DNA of 64,000 nt. It comes from Kosakonia pseudosacchari. GTDB lineage: Bacteria > Pseudomonadota > Gammaproteobacteria > Enterobacterales > Enterobacteriaceae. A program made the translations under genes and the position numbers. This document shows positions 62,972-64,000 of this stretch, piece after piece. Positions within the stretch are counted from its first letter, which is position 1. Every line of letters begins with the position of its first letter. The stretch spans positions 372,001-436,000 of the forward strand of contig NZ_FXWP01000013.1 in assembly GCF_900184035.1 (NCBI RefSeq), in the 5' to 3' direction. The notes under the pieces were generated by a model. It was given only the letters and a program-made list of their open reading frames with translations, was not told where the DNA came from and did no database searches.

Positions 62972-63787
62972 TCAGCAATCGAATGGCGCGGTGTGATCAA
63001 GCACGGCCTGAATCACATTCAGGGCGCCGTGGTGGTTATTGTCATCGGTCTGATGACGGGCAATGGCTTTAATGGCCTCGCTGGCGTTGCCCATGGCGAA
63101 CGAGAAATCGGTCATGCGCAGCATTTCCGCGTCGTTACCGCTGTCGCCAATAGTGACGCACTGTTGCGGTGAGATGCCCCAGCGTTTAAGCAGGCGCGTA
63201 ATGCCGTTGGCTTTATGCAGACCCGGGATTATCAAATCGACAAAACCAAAACCGCTGGTGACTGGCTTCATGATGCCGTCGAGCGAGACATGCAAGGCGT
63301 CGATCAGTTGCGGGATGTCGCTGTCCGGCAAGTTCAGCGAAAACTTGAACAGGGTATCGTCAATCTGCTGAAAATCGCGTACCGGCTTTAAGCGGTAATA
63401 GTGTTTCGACATCAGATCGACGAACTCTGCCGGAGCGTTTTCGCTTACGTACGCGCTTTCCAGGCCGCAGGCAACAAAGTTGAGGCTACTGTCTTTTAAC
63501 AGTTCGCCAATCACCACCTGCGCTTCGTGGCGGGTCAGTTCACCGTGGAACAACTGTTGACCGTGCTCATACACCAGCGCGCCGTTTTCCGCGACGAACG
63601 AAATGGTCTCTTTTAGCTCCGGGAAGAAGGAGATCAGCTGGTAATACTGGTTGCCGCTGGCGACAACAAATTCAATATTCCGCTGACGAAGCTGCTCGAA
63701 TTGCGCCATAAATCGTGTGCGATCGTACTGCTTGGCGTCATCAAGGAAGGTTCCGTCCATATCGGTAACGATAACTTTGACGGTCAT
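62972..63787 (-). CDS. ybiV: HAD-superfamily sugar phosphatase YbiV
   Basis: Cof-type HAD phosphatase of 271 residues counting the start (270-271 as in E. coli YbiV). The nucleophile Asp lies in [11 protein letters not shown] at about 8-18, motif II in VASGNQYY, and [10 protein letters not shown] is motif IV. E. coli YbiV (SupH) dephosphorylates sugar phosphates such as fructose 1-phosphate, ribose 5-phosphate and glucose 6-phosphate. The ATG at 63787 matches the E. coli start ([12 protein letters not shown]); an upstream start at 63850 adds unrelated sequence. Confidence 0.94.
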   Translation of the reverse strand: MTVKVIVTDMDGTFLDDAKQYDRTRFMAQFEQLRQRNIEFVVASGNQYYQLISFFPELKETISFVAENGALVYEHGQQLFHGELTRHEAQVVIGELLKDSSLNFVACGLESAYVSENAPAEFVDLMSKHYYRLKPVRDFQQIDDTLFKFSLNLPDSDIPQLIDALHVSLDGIMKPVTSGFGFVDLIIPGLHKANGITRLLKRWGISPQQCVTIGDSGNDAEMLRMTDFSFAMGNASEAIKAIARHQTDDNNHHGALNVIQAVLDHTAPFDC

Positions 63788-63858
63788 ACATAGAACTCCT
63801 GAATGTAACTGCGACGAGAAACATTCTAGAGATAATGTGAGGGGAAGCACAAATTTTA

Positions 63859-63873
63859 TTTCATTCGAAAGTT
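63859..63873. repeat. Second copy of the 15-bp motif (before ybiV)
   Basis: Exact repeat of TTTCATTCGAAAGTT found at 62835-62849. Its last three bases overlap the left end of the fourth ERIC element. Confidence 0.6.
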
Positions 63874-63990
63874 TAACCGTCGTCTTTCGAACCGCGGGTG
63901 TGTTGACTGCGGCGGTGCACCCCGGTCACTTACTGAGGTAAGCTCCCGGGACTTACCGCCTTCCTGCAATCCGAAATCCATCGGTTAAAC
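63871..63990. repeat. ERIC element, fourth copy at the right edge
   Basis: A 120-bp imperfect palindrome related to the three copies after ybiT. It has perfect nine-base terminal inverted repeats (GTTTAACCG / CGGTTAAAC) and the same core CCCCGGTCACTTAC and GTAAGCTCCCGGG. It is in the same orientation as the others and lies upstream of ybiV. Confidence 0.85.
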
Positions 63991-64000
63991 AGCCTGGAAG

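Overview
The window is chromosomal DNA of a member of the Enterobacteriaceae. Most genes match, in order and in protein sequence, the Escherichia coli K-12 segment running from ybhK to ybiV: ybhK, moaABCDE, ybhLMNOPQ, ybhRSFG-cecR, rhlE, dinG-ybiB, ybiJ, ybiI, rlmF, mscM, glnQPH, dps, rhtA, ompX, opgE, mntS-mntR-ybiR, ldtB, ybiT, ybiU, ybiV. Between these core genes sit accessory modules that E. coli K-12 lacks here, which points to a plant- or environment-associated relative such as Kosakonia, Enterobacter or Klebsiella. This placement is inferred from remembered gene order; the species cannot be named from the sequence alone.

Layout. 1-3.5 kb: the end of an unidentified membrane protein, then an eptA-basR-basS (pmrCAB) operon with its own PmrA box. 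3.6-7.6 kb: ybhK and the molybdopterin operon moaABCDE, preceded by a ModE-like operator and a Moco-type riboswitch. 7.6-18.4 kb: membrane proteins YbhL/M/N, cardiolipin synthase ClsB with YbhP, YbhQ, and the YbhGFSR ABC exporter with its repressor CecR and a 28-bp perfect palindrome. 18.6-27 kb: rhlE, an esterase, and a complete antiterminator-controlled beta-glucoside operon (bglG, PTS EIIBCA, two GH1 enzymes) with two RAT sequences. 27-35.2 kb: dinG-ybiB with a LexA box, ybiJ, ybiI, a flavin-reductase-like gene, rlmF and mscM. 35.3-44.3 kb: the glutamine transporter (sigma-54/NtrC promoter), dps, rhtA, ompX, opgE and the manganese genes mntS, mntR and ybiR.

44.3-53.3 kb is mostly accessory: a three-gene drug or acid efflux pump (HlyD, DHA2 MFS, outer-membrane factor), an aldo/keto reductase, and a second beta-glucoside locus (GH1, EIIC only, GntR) behind two tandem palindromic operators. 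After ldtB and ybiT come three head-to-tail ERIC repeats, then a third sugar locus (GH31 alpha-glycosidase, MFS transporter, divergent LacI regulator), ybiU, ybiV and a fourth ERIC copy at the right edge.

The accessory genes suggest a cell able to use plant-derived beta-glucosides and alpha-linked oligosaccharides by three separately regulated routes. I found no tRNA, rRNA, phage, transposase or CRISPR array. Nothing in the window is convincingly a wholly new system; the most interesting signals are regulatory and repeat structures.
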